The notes: generated by a model from the sequence alone, not told the origin. 64,000 bases of DNA from Verrucomicrobiia bacterium (GCA_022072455.1 JAJVHY010000017.1:175151-239150), one strand, 5' to 3'. Counted from the stretch's first letter, positions 1-9,069 are shown. Made by a program: numbers and translations.

Positions 1-1
1 G

Positions 2-493
2 TATGACGTGCGGCTGACACGCCAGTGGTTTGTGCGCCCCGTGCTGGTGGAATATTTTTATGATCCGTTGGTCAATATCGCGGCGCGGGTGACGGGCGGG
101 ATCGGCGGAGGCTATTACATTTTGGATCGGGATGACTTGGAGTGGAAAATCATGGTCGGTCCAGCCTATCAATACACGAAATATGACACGGTGGATGTGG
201 GCGAGAAAGACTACAGCGCCACCCCCGCGGCTGTGCTGTATTCATTATTCAAGGCGGATATCACCCGGCGCGTCAAGACCACTGTGGCGTATCAGGGAAT
301 GGCGGTGCAGGAAAAGGCCGGACTGTATAGTCACCACGCGGTGTTCCAAGTCACGTTCGAAATCAAGCATCGCTTGGACTTGGATGTCGCGTTTGTGTGG
401 GATTACCTCCAGAACCCACAGCCGGATTCGGGTGGGGAGATCCCGAAGCGCAGCGACCTGCGCTTGGACGTGGGGTTGGGGATGAGATTTTAA
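2..493 (+). CDS. DUF481-family outer-membrane protein, C-terminal part (gene enters from left edge)
   Basis: The reading frame is open at the left edge (Tyr-Asp-Val-Arg-Leu...), so only about the last 163 residues are present. The segment aligns by eye with the C-terminal half of the protein at 7803-9011: WFVRP, DPLxNIA, GGGYY, AGLYxHHA, LDLDVA, VWDYL and KR(S/G)DLRL occur in the same order. That identifies a DUF481 (YdiY-like) beta-barrel of the outer membrane, with alternating aromatic beta-strands and a terminal Phe. Its function is unknown; family members are often called salt-induced outer-membrane proteins. It is probably co-transcribed with the next gene, 21 bases downstream. Confidence 0.75.
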   Translation, partial: YDVRLTRQWFVRPVLVEYFYDPLVNIAARVTGGIGGGYYILDRDDLEWKIMVGPAYQYTKYDTVDVGEKDYSATPAAVLYSLFKADITRRVKTTVAYQGMAVQEKAGLYSHHAVFQVTFEIKHRLDLDVAFVWDYLQNPQPDSGGEIPKRSDLRLDVGLGMRF

Positions 494-514
494 GACGCGC
501 ACGGGAGAATGAAT

Positions 515-1444
515 ATGCAAACAATCATGAGGTGGATGGTTCTGTTGGGTTTCGTGCCAGTGCTGGCGGCCCAGTCACCGGACCAAGCGGAAACCATTCG
601 CCTGCTTCATCAGCAGGTGGCTGCCCAAGAAGACCGGCTCGAAACAGTTAAGGAAAAGTTGCGCGTCACGGATCAGCATATCGAACGGCGGATTGACCGG
701 CTCATCAAGAGTCTGACGGCGGTGACGGACGGCAAAGATTCGCGCACGAAAGTACTGCAAGCCAAACAAACCGCATACACGGCGCTCAAGAAAAACATCG
801 AGTTCTATGGGCGGGAACGCGGCCAACGGTTCATGGCGTTGTATCAGGCGTCGAACCAATGGACGAAGGAAGGCTTAGCCGCCGATGTGGCGTGGCTGAA
901 TGAGCGGATCGAGACGCGCGTGGGACAGGCGCTCGCGTTGGTCGCGTCGTTGCCGGCGGAGAAGGATATGCAGAAGTATCAGACGTATTACATCGACGGG
1001 GATTGGAACCACCGGGTGGATTCGGCGTACTCGCATCAACAGCGCGTCTTGGCCGGTGGTAGCCAGTGGCGCGACGCGGTGTTTAAGGACTTGAAGACCA
1101 GCATTGACCGGCTCAAGCGCAGCCATGTCGAGTTGGAACGGGCCTTGGCCGCCGCCAAAACGTCGGAGGGCCGGAAGTTTGTGCAGGACTTGCTGAATCT
1201 CAACGAGGCGTTGGTCGTCAAACGGCAGGAGCAGATCCAGACGGCGTTGGGGAAGGCAAATCCGGCGTCCCGCGCGCTCGGGAATAAGTCGGCTGATGCC
1301 TTGCTCGAACAAATCCAAGCGGAGCGGACAGCCAATCAAAAAGATCTCGGGGAATGGATTCGGTTGAAGAACGAGCGCGACCAGGAACGCCAACGACTGG
1401 AGTTTTACCGGGTGCGATTGGCTGCGGCGCAACTGGCCCAATGA
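515..1444 (+). CDS. Exported coiled-coil protein of unknown function
   Basis: This encodes 309 aa. The start at 515 was chosen because GGGAG at 503-507 lies 7 bases upstream; the ATG at 509 is too close to it. A short signal peptide (MRWMVLLGFVPVLAAQ) is followed by a long Glu/Gln/Arg/Lys-rich helical protein with coiled-coil stretches, for instance around LLHQQVAAQEDRLETVKEK and near the C-terminus. No enzyme motif was seen. It probably lies in the periplasm. The stop overlaps the next start (ATGA at 1441), which implies translational coupling. No family was recognised. Confidence 0.7.
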   Translation: MQTIMRWMVLLGFVPVLAAQSPDQAETIRLLHQQVAAQEDRLETVKEKLRVTDQHIERRIDRLIKSLTAVTDGKDSRTKVLQAKQTAYTALKKNIEFYGRERGQRFMALYQASNQWTKEGLAADVAWLNERIETRVGQALALVASLPAEKDMQKYQTYYIDGDWNHRVDSAYSHQQRVLAGGSQWRDAVFKDLKTSIDRLKRSHVELERALAAAKTSEGRKFVQDLLNLNEALVVKRQEQIQTALGKANPASRALGNKSADALLEQIQAERTANQKDLGEWIRLKNERDQERQRLEFYRVRLAAAQLAQ

Positions 1445-2493
1445 AAGCGCCGTCCATAATTTGCCGGTGGGGCCGGTGCCTTGCCCGTGGTGTGCTCGGG
1501 TTGGTGATCGGACTGGTCACGCTCTGGGTGGTGCTGGCCATTGCGTTGTCAGACTTGCCGGGAGTGTGGGTGCGGCGCGGGGCGGCGGGAGTTTTTGCAG
1601 TGGGGACCATCGTGCTCTTTTGGAAATGCCGGCCGCGTTGGCGCGCGTTGCTGATTTTCGTGGCGGTCGTGACGGCGGTGATCGTCTGGTGGAGACACCG
1701 GCCCCCCGCGAACGACCGGGATTGGAAACCGGAAGTGGCGGTGGCCGCACACGCCACGGTGACCGGTGACCAGGTGACAATCCATAACATCCGGCACCTC
1801 GAATATCGCACTGAGACGGATTTCACGCCGCGCTATTACGATAAGACTTTCGACGTCACTCAACTCGACTCCGTGGATTTGATTAGTGTCTATTGGGGGA
1901 GCGACGCCATCGCGCACGTGATGGTGAGCTTCGGATTCAAGGGGAAGGATTTCGTCACGTTTTCGATTGAGCGGCGGGACGAACGCGGGGAGACATATTC
2001 GACCTGGCGGGGGTTGTTTCACCAGTATGAGCTTTTTTACGTGGTCGCCGATGAACGGGATGTGATCCGCGTCCGCACGAACTACCGGCAACCGGCGGAA
2101 GATGTTTATCTGTTCCGCACCCGGATGCCGGTCGAGAATCAGCGCCGGTTGTTCCTCGATTACATCCGCTCGCTGAACGAACTGGCCGCCCGCCCGGCCT
2201 GGTACAACACGCTGGCCGACAATTGCACGACCGGCGTGTTGTTGCACACGAAAGCCTACCCGGGACGGCTGCGGTACAATTGGAAAATCCTCCTGAGCGG
2301 CTACACGGCGGAGTATGCGTACGAGCTTGGCGGTCTCGATTCCCGCGTGCCGTTTGCGGAACTGAAACGGCTCGGTCACGTCAATTCGCGAGCGCGGGCG
2401 GCCGATCAGGCGGAAAATTTTTCGCAGCAGATTCGCGAAGGCATACCCCTGCCGGCGCCGTACACCATGGAAGAATTTCGCCGTCAACCCTAA
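1441..2493 (+). CDS. DUF4105-like membrane protein
   Basis: This encodes 350 aa from the ATG at 1441, which overlaps the upstream TGA; an in-frame upstream extension exists but would overlap the previous gene by about 90 bases. Two to three hydrophobic segments occupy roughly residues 12-80. A soluble domain follows with HVMVSFGF, YELFYVVADER and YNTLADNCTTG. The conserved Asn-Cys-Thr and the long-range Ser/His context are typical of DUF4105, a putative membrane-tethered papain-like (NlpC-like) fold. Catalysis is not proven. The family assignment is from motif recall. Confidence 0.65.
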   Translation: MKAPSIICRWGRCLARGVLGLVIGLVTLWVVLAIALSDLPGVWVRRGAAGVFAVGTIVLFWKCRPRWRALLIFVAVVTAVIVWWRHRPPANDRDWKPEVAVAAHATVTGDQVTIHNIRHLEYRTETDFTPRYYDKTFDVTQLDSVDLISVYWGSDAIAHVMVSFGFKGKDFVTFSIERRDERGETYSTWRGLFHQYELFYVVADERDVIRVRTNYRQPAEDVYLFRTRMPVENQRRLFLDYIRSLNELAARPAWYNTLADNCTTGVLLHTKAYPGRLRYNWKILLSGYTAEYAYELGGLDSRVPFAELKRLGHVNSRARAADQAENFSQQIREGIPLPAPYTMEEFRRQP

Positions 2494-2529
2494 CTCAATT
2501 CGCAGCGGCGATGGCTTGGCGTGATTGGT

Positions 2530-3543
2530 TCAGTAGCACGCGCTCGCGTCGCAATCGTAGTAGCGGGGGGTGGTCGCTTCCAACGTGAAGCGGAATTTGC
2601 CGATGCGTTTACCGGCTTTGTAGGAACTCTTCGGGCGAGTCCAGTTACCCCAGACGTTGACGTTCTCCGCGGCGGCGTTGGTGGTGGCTGCGGTGAAGCC
2701 TTGCGGGCGGATGTTGCGGGGACTGGGGTTTTCGAAGTGGAGCACTAGTGTGGGGGTGTTGGCCGGGTAGATGTCTTGATTCGCGAGAAACAAACGCGGG
2801 TCGGACAGCCGGTCGCGATAGCAGACCAGAATGGTGTCCGGCCGGGAGAGGGTGCCGCAGACTGGCCCCTTCACTTTATAGCAGTAACAGCAATCGCAGT
2901 ATTTGGTGGTCGAGATGAAATACCGGAGCAGATCATTCTGGTGGACGAGGCTGGAAACGTAGTTCGCCGCCATGCGCGCGACCGGAAACCCCTGACTTTG
3001 ATCCTGCCGGTACTGATCGAGGCAGATGTCGCGGGTGGCGTAGAGCGTGTAGCTGATTTCGACGCGGACTTGATCGAAGTCCGGCGGGACGAACTTCATC
3101 TTGAAATCCGTGGCCTGCATCGAGGTCAGGTTGGTGACCTGCCCGGTGAAGATCAGCTTACCGGAGTCATCCGGGTCGAGGAGGAGGTCGAGTTTGGTGA
3201 TGAAGAGATTGGAGACCAACCCGTCCAGGCAATCCCAATAGCCCGTCAGATAAAACGCGCCGCCGGCTACTCCCGGCGGAGGCAGGCTGGGCTGCATAGC
3301 CCCGGTGCCTTTGATGGAAAAAACCTGGGGGAATCCCGCACCGGTGAACGCCCGATAAATCTTCAATTCCGAAAATGTACCCGCCGGTACGCCGCCAATG
3401 GAAACCGCGATTGGTTGGGAGTTGGTGACGGCTTCGGTCACCCCGCCGACACTCCACACACCATCGTTGAAGAGCTCAGTGTCCGCCCGGGCTGGCGACA
3501 TGAGTCCGCAGAGCAACAGGCCGGTTAATATCCATCGCATCAT
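2530..3543 (-). CDS. Secreted cysteine-rich hypothetical protein
   Basis: This encodes 337 aa. The signal peptide MMRWILTGLLLCGLMSPARA has an AxA cleavage site, and a GAGGTG ribosome-binding site lies just upstream on the minus strand. The mature part is beta-rich with Asn/Thr/Ser. It has a striking cysteine cluster (CDCCYCYKVKGPVC) in the middle and ends with CDASACY. Twelve or so Cys in an exported protein suggest disulfides or metal binding. No family was recognised. It is convergent with the DUF4105-like gene, with 36 bases between stops. Confidence 0.65.
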   Translation of the reverse strand: MMRWILTGLLLCGLMSPARADTELFNDGVWSVGGVTEAVTNSQPIAVSIGGVPAGTFSELKIYRAFTGAGFPQVFSIKGTGAMQPSLPPPGVAGGAFYLTGYWDCLDGLVSNLFITKLDLLLDPDDSGKLIFTGQVTNLTSMQATDFKMKFVPPDFDQVRVEISYTLYATRDICLDQYRQDQSQGFPVARMAANYVSSLVHQNDLLRYFISTTKYCDCCYCYKVKGPVCGTLSRPDTILVCYRDRLSDPRLFLANQDIYPANTPTLVLHFENPSPRNIRPQGFTAATTNAAAENVNVWGNWTRPKSSYKAGKRIGKFRFTLEATTPRYYDCDASACY

Positions 3544-3686
3544 ATTTCACCTCAAATTGTCTTGGCTGACAGTGGCGGCTCCAAAATACCACCGCCAGCC
3601 GGCGCTGCAACCTTGGCAATCCCAGTGCCACTGGCGGAGTGTTTCATTGGCGGAACCGTACCATGGCGAATTGGTGTCCACTTATA

Positions 3687-3729
3687 GGACTAAAGTCCAA
3701 TTGGCCACCCGACGGAGACTTAGTAGAAA
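3687..3729 (+). promoter_or_regulatory. Palindrome-activated promoter 1 (upstream of 3760 gene)
   Basis: The palindrome GGACTAAAGTCC lies at 3687-3698, the -35 TTGGCC at 3701-3706, a 17-base spacer follows, and the -10 TAGAAA is at 3724-3729. The predicted start is near 3736, giving a 24-base leader with AAGGA at 3750-3754. The same layout recurs at 7239, 9070 and 10674. Confidence 0.75.
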
Positions 3730-3759
3730 GGCGCAGTAATCATTACCCTAAGGAAACCC

Positions 3760-4584
3760 ATGAGACTTGACACGAAACGATTGATTGCCGCATGTGGCGC
3801 CGCACTGTTAATGACCACTGGCCGAGTTGCGCTGGCCGAGGAACCGGCTCTGGCGGCGCCCTCCGACCCCAACGAGGACAAATGGGTTTTCAATTCGCCG
3901 TTGTATATCTGGGCGTCGGGGATGGACGGCAGTGTCACCGCCCGGGGGAATTCGACGGAAATTGATTACTCCTTTAGTGACCTCAACGAAAACATGGAAC
4001 TGGGCTTTCAGGGCTATTTTGAACTCGCGAAGAAAAAGTACGGATTCTATGCCCAACCGTCATACATGAAATTGGCGGTGGATGGTTCGACTGGTCCAAT
4101 TGACACCGAGGTGACTTCCGAGATGTGGATTGTGGAGTTTGGCGCGTTCTACAAATTCCTGACGTGGGAAGGCAAACGGCCGGGCTCATTGGCCGCGGTG
4201 GCTGGTGGCCGCTATTGGAGCATCAACAATGACTTGAAAGTGAAGGCCCCCCTCGGTACCGCGAATTTTGGCGACAGCAACTCCCTGTTCGACCCCATTC
4301 TCGGCTTGCGGTACCACCAGTATTTCACGAAGAAATTCCACGTGTGGATGCAGGGCGACGTTGGCGGGTTTGATATTTCCAGCAGCCAATCGCGCTTCTC
4401 GTGGCAGGTCATGCCGATGGTGGCCTATGACTTTAACATGATCGTGATCAATAAGCCTTCCACGGTATTCCTCGGCTACCGGATACTCGGGATCCAACAC
4501 TCGGAAGGCAGCGGAGCGAATGAACACTCATTCAACATCCGACTGAACGGTCTGCTCGTAGGTCTCAATGTCCAGTTGTTTTGA
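3760..4584 (+). CDS. Outer-membrane beta-barrel protein, hypothetical
   Basis: This encodes 274 aa with a signal peptide ending near GRVALA and AAGGA five bases before the start. The mature chain alternates polar and aromatic residues (WVFNSPLYIWASGMDG, YGFYAQPSYMKL, GLRYHQYFTKKFHVWMQG) and ends in a beta-strand with terminal Phe (VGLNVQLF), the usual signal for outer-membrane barrel assembly. By architecture it is a small porin-like or OmpW-like protein; the family is not certain. It is monocistronic: its own promoter starts at 3687 and a strong terminator follows at 4608. Confidence 0.75.
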   Translation: MRLDTKRLIAACGAALLMTTGRVALAEEPALAAPSDPNEDKWVFNSPLYIWASGMDGSVTARGNSTEIDYSFSDLNENMELGFQGYFELAKKKYGFYAQPSYMKLAVDGSTGPIDTEVTSEMWIVEFGAFYKFLTWEGKRPGSLAAVAGGRYWSINNDLKVKAPLGTANFGDSNSLFDPILGLRYHQYFTKKFHVWMQGDVGGFDISSSQSRFSWQVMPMVAYDFNMIVINKPSTVFLGYRILGIQHSEGSGANEHSFNIRLNGLLVGLNVQLF

Positions 4585-4607
4585 CCGGAAATATTAAGTT
4601 GTCTGCG

Positions 4608-4650
4608 GAGCAACGGCGGGCTGGCTTAGCCCGCCGTTGCTCGTTTTATC
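4608..4650 (+). terminator. Rho-independent terminator
   Basis: A perfect 15-bp stem GAGCAACGGCGGGCT (4608-4622) pairs with 4628-4642 around a 5-base loop GGCTT and is followed by GTTTTATC. It closes the 3760 transcription unit before the sensor-kinase gene. Confidence 0.9.
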
Positions 4651-4773
4651 TCGGCTCGTGCAGTTTCCGATGCGGCGCACTGACTGCCGGATTTCGCCTT
4701 GAAGTAGAATACTGTCTTCGGGCATGGTTTCTCCAACTGGTGCTTTTTCTGGTGTGGTACTAACTCCATTCGA

Positions 4774-6603
4774 ATGAATTGGATCACAATCATTTGGCCG
4801 ATGATTGCCGCGTGTTGTTTGACGCTGGCGGGAGTGCACCTCCTCATTTGGTTCAAGGATCGGCAGGAGAAGGCCAATCTGGCGTTCTCGGTGTTGGCGG
4901 CTTGCGTGGCGGCGGTCGCCGGTTTCGAATTCATGATGATGCGCGCGCAAACCGTGCCTGAATTCGGCGCTTTCCAGCGCTGGATGCTGGTGCCAGTGTT
5001 TGTGGGGATCGCGGCGATCTTGGCGTTCGTGCGCTTTTATTTCCACACGGGCCGACTCTGGCTCGCGCACGCGACGTGGGTCGGCCGGCTCATCGGTCTC
5101 GTCATCAATTTCACGGTGGAACCCAACATTTTTTATCGCGAGATCACCGGTTTGCACCAAATCCAATTCTTCGGCACATCAGTGACGGTGGCGCAGGCGG
5201 TGCCGGGGCACTGGCTTTGGGTCGACCAACTCAGCGCGTTAATGCTGGTGGTGTTTGCGGCGGATGCGTCGCTGATGCTGTGGCGACGTGGCAACTCGGT
5301 CGACCGGCGCCGGGCGCTCGTGGTTGGCTTGAGCCTGACTGTTTTTCTTTTTTTGGCGTGTACGCTGGTGGCGCTGGTGCATAGTCAAATCATTGCTGCG
5401 CCCTATTTCGTGAGCATCCCCTTTCTGATCATGGTCGCCGCCATGGGGCATGAGTTGAGCCGCGATGTGTTGCGGGCGGCGAAGTTGGCGGCTGAGTTGC
5501 GCGAGACCGAGCAACGCATGGAGTTGGCTGCCGACGCTGCCAATCTCGGGTTGTGGGTCTGGGAGATACCGGCCGATGAGATTTGGGTGACCGACAAAGG
5601 TCGGGCGTTGTTCGGGATTGCAAAATCCCAGCCCCTCAATTTTGCCCGGTTCGAGGAGACCCTGCATCCGGATGATCGCCATCCGGTTCGGCAAGCGGTT
5701 CAGAAAGCCCTGGAAGGCAGCGGCGAATACCAGACCGAGTTTCGGGTTCGATTGCCGGAGGGGGGCGCGCGTTGGATCAACGCGTACGGGCGAGTTGAGT
5801 TCGGCGCGCAAAGACAAGCGCTGCGGTTGCGCGGCACCGTGATCGACATCACCCAGAGCAAACAAGCGGCCGTGGAAGCCAAGCAGTCCCGCGACGCCTT
5901 AGCCCACGCCATGCGGGTCTCGGTCATGGGTGAATTGTCGGTGTCGCTGGCCCACGAGTTGAATCAGCCTTTAAGCGCGATCCTCAATAACGCCCAGGCT
6001 GCGGAACGGTTTCTGGGGGCTGGCCGGCCGGACATTGACGAAGTGCGGGAGGCGTTGCGGGATATCGCCGAGGACGGCAATCGGGCCGGCGAAGTCATTC
6101 GCCGGATGCGCGCGATGGTCAAGCGCACCGAGGTGGAATTGCTGTCACTGGAGATTGAACGCGTGATTCGCGATGTGGCCGACTTGGTGCATAGCGATGC
6201 CGTGCTCCGCGCGATCAACGTGACACTTGACCTCGCCCCCGGTTTGCCCTTGGTGCGGGGCGATCATGTCCAATTGCAGCAGGTCGTCTTGAATCTCATG
6301 CTCAACGCTTTCGATGCCGTTAATGGCGCGGCGGCTTCTGACCGGGGTGTGACCGTGCGGGCGGCGATGACCGACCCGCGCCGATTGCGCGTGAGTGTCG
6401 AAGACCGTGGCACGGGGCTGAGCGCGGATGGATTGGGGCGGATATTTGAACCATTTTACACGACGAAACCGCACGGGTTGGGGATGGGTTTGGTCATCAG
6501 CCGCTCCATCATTGAGGCGCACGGCGGCCGATTGTGGGGCGAGTGCAACCCCGACCGCGGCGCGACGTTTCATTTTGAACTGCCCATTGTTGGTAAGCCA
6601 TGA
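4774..6603 (+). CDS. FixL-like membrane sensor histidine kinase with PAS domain
   Basis: This encodes 609 aa. Residues 1-235 form about seven hydrophobic segments, an integral-membrane sensor. A PAS/PAC domain spans about 250-370 (LGLWVWEIP, TLHPDDR, FRVRLPEG, GTVIDITQ). The HisKA box is LAHELNQPLSAILNN with phospho-acceptor His394. The ATPase domain has the N-box NLMLNAFDA (Asn511), G1 VEDRGTGLS, and G2 GLGMGLVISRSIIEAHGG. This order and the HELNQPL box are typical of FixL/TtrS/DctB-like kinases. The stop overlaps the ATG of the regulator (6600), so kinase and regulator are a cognate pair. The stimulus is unknown, and no haem-ligand context was identified in the PAS domain. Confidence 0.92.
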   Translation: MNWITIIWPMIAACCLTLAGVHLLIWFKDRQEKANLAFSVLAACVAAVAGFEFMMMRAQTVPEFGAFQRWMLVPVFVGIAAILAFVRFYFHTGRLWLAHATWVGRLIGLVINFTVEPNIFYREITGLHQIQFFGTSVTVAQAVPGHWLWVDQLSALMLVVFAADASLMLWRRGNSVDRRRALVVGLSLTVFLFLACTLVALVHSQIIAAPYFVSIPFLIMVAAMGHELSRDVLRAAKLAAELRETEQRMELAADAANLGLWVWEIPADEIWVTDKGRALFGIAKSQPLNFARFEETLHPDDRHPVRQAVQKALEGSGEYQTEFRVRLPEGGARWINAYGRVEFGAQRQALRLRGTVIDITQSKQAAVEAKQSRDALAHAMRVSVMGELSVSLAHELNQPLSAILNNAQAAERFLGAGRPDIDEVREALRDIAEDGNRAGEVIRRMRAMVKRTEVELLSLEIERVIRDVADLVHSDAVLRAINVTLDLAPGLPLVRGDHVQLQQVVLNLMLNAFDAVNGAAASDRGVTVRAAMTDPRRLRVSVEDRGTGLSADGLGRIFEPFYTTKPHGLGMGLVISRSIIEAHGGRLWGECNPDRGATFHFELPIVGKP

Positions 6604-7229
6604 GCGAGCCGATCGTTTATATCGTGGATGATGATCACTCCATGCGCCGCAGCTTGACGCGGCTCATGAAATCGGCGGGTTACCGGTCGACCGCGTTTGC
6701 GTCCGCGCGCGAGTTTTTGGACAGCGACCGGCAACACGACGGGCCGGCCTGCGTGGTGTTGGATGTGCGCATGCCGGGATTGAGCGGGCTGGAATTGCAG
6801 ACGGAACTGGCGAATAATCCGCCGGGGCCAGCGATCATCTTTATTACCGGGCATGGGGACGTGCCGATGAGTGTGCGCGCCATGAAAAAAGGCGCGGTGG
6901 ATTTTCTGCTGAAACCGTTTCAAGACAAGGCTCTCTTGCAGGCCATTGCGTTGGCGCTCGATCGGAATGTCCGCGACCGCGCCGCGTTTGCCGAACGCCG
7001 GCAAGTCCAGGCGCGCGCTGAGATGTTGACGCCGCGCGAGCGCGAGGTGCTGGAACTGGTCGTGACCGGCATGCTGAATAAACAGATCGCCGCCCAACTC
7101 GGCACCACCGAGAAAACCGTCAAGACCCACCGCGGCCGCGTCATGGAAAAAATGGCGGTCGAATCGCTCGCGCAACTCGTTCGTGACGCCGAGAAAATCG
7201 GCATTCCAGCCGCCCGTCCCACTGCGTAG
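6600..7229 (+). CDS. FixJ-family response regulator (receiver + LuxR-type HTH)
   Basis: This encodes 209 aa. The receiver has the acidic pocket VDDDHS (about 10-12), phospho-acceptor Asp55 in VVLDVRMPG, and Lys105 in LLKPF. A linker leads to a LuxR/GerE helix-turn-helix at about 143-195 (LTPREREVLEL, NKQIAAQL, TEKTVKTHRGRVMEKM). It is translationally coupled to the kinase. The four palindromic promoters nearby (3687, 7239, 9070, 10674) are the obvious candidate targets; one sits directly after this gene. Confidence 0.93.
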   Translation: MSEPIVYIVDDDHSMRRSLTRLMKSAGYRSTAFASAREFLDSDRQHDGPACVVLDVRMPGLSGLELQTELANNPPGPAIIFITGHGDVPMSVRAMKKGAVDFLLKPFQDKALLQAIALALDRNVRDRAAFAERRQVQARAEMLTPREREVLELVVTGMLNKQIAAQLGTTEKTVKTHRGRVMEKMAVESLAQLVRDAEKIGIPAARPTA

Positions 7230-7238
7230 TTCGATCTT

Positions 7239-7281
7239 GGACTTAGGTCCAATATACCGGGCGTGCTTTTCCCGGTATTCT
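7239..7281 (+). promoter_or_regulatory. Palindrome-activated promoter 2 (upstream of receiver-only regulator)
   Basis: The palindrome GGACTTAGGTCC lies at 7239-7250, a degenerate -35 TATACC at 7253-7258, a 17-base spacer follows, and the -10 TATTCT is at 7276-7281. The predicted start is about 7288, only some 6 bases before the GTG start codon. The -35 is the weakest of the four, so this promoter should depend most on an activator. Confidence 0.7.
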
Positions 7282-7293
7282 GACGGTCATCCT

Positions 7294-7701
7294 GTGAACG
7301 CCAAAACCAAACTGCTCATTGCCATCGTGGATGACGATCCATCGGTGTGCCGCGGGTTGCGCCGGCTCGTGCGTTCGCTCAACATGGAGGCCCAGTCCTT
7401 CTCCAGCGGTCGACAATTTCTTGAACTGCTGGAGGCGTTGCCGTCGTTCGCGCCGGACTGCGTGGTGCTCGACATCCAAATGTCCGGGGTCAACGGGCTC
7501 GAAGTGCAGAGCCAGATCCGGCAGCATCAAAGGGGGATTCCGGTCATTTTCATGACGGCGCACGACGAGTTTGACGTCCGTGAACGGGCGTTGGCCGGCG
7601 GTGCGGTTGCGTATTTGCGCAAGCCGTTCAACGATGGCGCTTTTTCGCAAACGCTGCGTGCGGCTCTGGCGCAAAATCAGCGAGGAGCTGACCCTCAATA
7701 A
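7294..7701 (+). CDS. Receiver-only response regulator
   Basis: This encodes 135 aa from a GTG start (VNAKTKLLIAIVDDD); a longer frame from 7183 would overlap the promoter and the upstream gene. Single receiver domain: acidic triad at 13-15, phospho-acceptor Asp60 (VVLDIQMSG), switch Thr88 region (FMTAHDE), Lys110 (LRKPF). No output domain. It resembles FixJ/TtrR-type receivers and could act as a phosphate sink or second target of the kinase at 4774. Its promoter carries the regulon palindrome, so feedback is likely (inference). Confidence 0.88.
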   Translation: MNAKTKLLIAIVDDDPSVCRGLRRLVRSLNMEAQSFSSGRQFLELLEALPSFAPDCVVLDIQMSGVNGLEVQSQIRQHQRGIPVIFMTAHDEFDVRERALAGGAVAYLRKPFNDGAFSQTLRAALAQNQRGADPQ

Positions 7702-7802
7702 CAACGGCTGTGTAGTGCGGCGCTGCGCAATCGGCGGTTGACCGGCTCGCCGTCCGTCCTGGCGTTTGTCAGCCCAGCTCTGGAGGGAGAAAAGAACACG
7801 AT

Positions 7803-9011
7803 ATGAGACTCGCGTGTGGGTTCAGTGCGTTGCTGCTGCTGGTTGACGGGGTGCGGGCAGATGTGTTGATCGGGACGAATGACGAGCGGTTCGTCGGCCA
7901 GGTGATCGAGGAGTCCGAAAACTCGGTCATATTCGAGTCTGACCTCGGCGGTCGGCTGACAATTCCGCGCCCGCGAGTACGTGAAATTCAAAGACATTCA
8001 CCGTCACCGGTCAGTGTTTGGAAACCCCCGGGTCTTGGCCACGATGGTTACGATTGGATGCAATTGAAGTCCGGCGAGTGGCTGCGCGGCTGGTTGCAGT
8101 ACGTACAAAACAAGAAGGTCGGTTTCGATAGTGACGAGTTGGAGGAGCTGACCCTCAAGTTAAAAAATGTGCGGTCCCTCTACACGGTGAAGCCGATGTA
8201 CGCAAAATTCGATAATCACGAGCCGGTCCACGGGTTGATCACCCTGAGTAATGAGGTTGTGTATGTGGATGAGGTTGGTCGCGCCCGGGCCGATTTGATC
8301 GGGATCACGCCGAGTGGCCAAGCCGGTCTGCCGCATTGGACCGGCCGGTTCGTCGCCGGACTAAACCTCCGTGCCGGCAACACGGAGTCCGCTGACCTGA
8401 ATGTGCGGGGCGAATTGGCGCGCCGCACCCCGAATACGCTGTTTAATTTAAAGTACATCGGGAATTTCGCCGAGGTCAACGGGACCGAAGACGAGAACGA
8501 CCAGCGAGTCAACGCGGTCTTTGATGTGCGGCTGGATCGGCATTGGTTTGTGCGACCGCTGCAAGGTGAAATCTTCTTTGATCCACTGGCAAACATCGCC
8601 TACCGCGCAACGGTCGGGTTGGGCGGCGGCTATTACTTTATCGATCAGGATGACCGCATCTGGTGGATCGCGACCGGGCCCGGCTTTCAATCCACGCGCT
8701 TTGACAATGTCGAACCCGGCGAGTCCGGCCATGCTTCGACGCCGGGCGGCTTGCTCGAGTCGTACTTCAAGACCGACCTCACCAAACGGGTTGATCTGAT
8801 TCTATCCTACCAAGGTTTTGCGATGAGCAAGGCGGCAGGGCTGTACACTCATCATGCGCTGCTGGAGTTGCAGTTCGAAATCAAGCGCCATCTTGATCTC
8901 GACGTGGCGTTGGTCTGGGATTACCTGCATTACCCGCAACCCGAAGCCGACGGCTCCACCCCGAAACGCGGCGACCTGCGGCTCACCCTCGGTTTGGATG
9001 TCTGGTTCTAA
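7803..9011 (+). CDS. DUF481-family outer-membrane protein
   Basis: This encodes 402 aa. The signal peptide (MRLACGFSALLLLVDGVRA) is followed by an N-terminal region typical of YdiY-type proteins in PVC bacteria (DVLIGTNDERFVGQVIEE..., LKSGEWLRG, LKNVRSLYTV). From about residue 175 there is a DUF481 barrel (TGRFVAGLNLRAGNTES, ARRTPNTLFNLKYIGN, WFVRPL, DPLANIAYR, GGGYYF, RGDLRLTLGLDVWF). The terminal Trp-Phe fits outer-membrane insertion. It is a paralogue of the partial protein at 2-493. GGAGGGAG lies about 12 bases before the ATG. The role is unknown. Confidence 0.82.
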   Translation: MRLACGFSALLLLVDGVRADVLIGTNDERFVGQVIEESENSVIFESDLGGRLTIPRPRVREIQRHSPSPVSVWKPPGLGHDGYDWMQLKSGEWLRGWLQYVQNKKVGFDSDELEELTLKLKNVRSLYTVKPMYAKFDNHEPVHGLITLSNEVVYVDEVGRARADLIGITPSGQAGLPHWTGRFVAGLNLRAGNTESADLNVRGELARRTPNTLFNLKYIGNFAEVNGTEDENDQRVNAVFDVRLDRHWFVRPLQGEIFFDPLANIAYRATVGLGGGYYFIDQDDRIWWIATGPGFQSTRFDNVEPGESGHASTPGGLLESYFKTDLTKRVDLILSYQGFAMSKAAGLYTHHALLELQFEIKRHLDLDVALVWDYLHYPQPEADGSTPKRGDLRLTLGLDVWF

Positions 9012-9069
9012 ATGGAAATCGCCAGACCTCGGCAACTGTGAATGTGGGCCTGATTGCCAGTCATTGATG

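Noticed and set aside
7683..8166. 17-bp exact repeat (GAGGAGCTGACCCTCAA) at about 7681 and 8150
   Set aside because: Both copies lie in coding sequence in different contexts and no other similarity surrounds them; chance or trivial codon use is likelier than an element.
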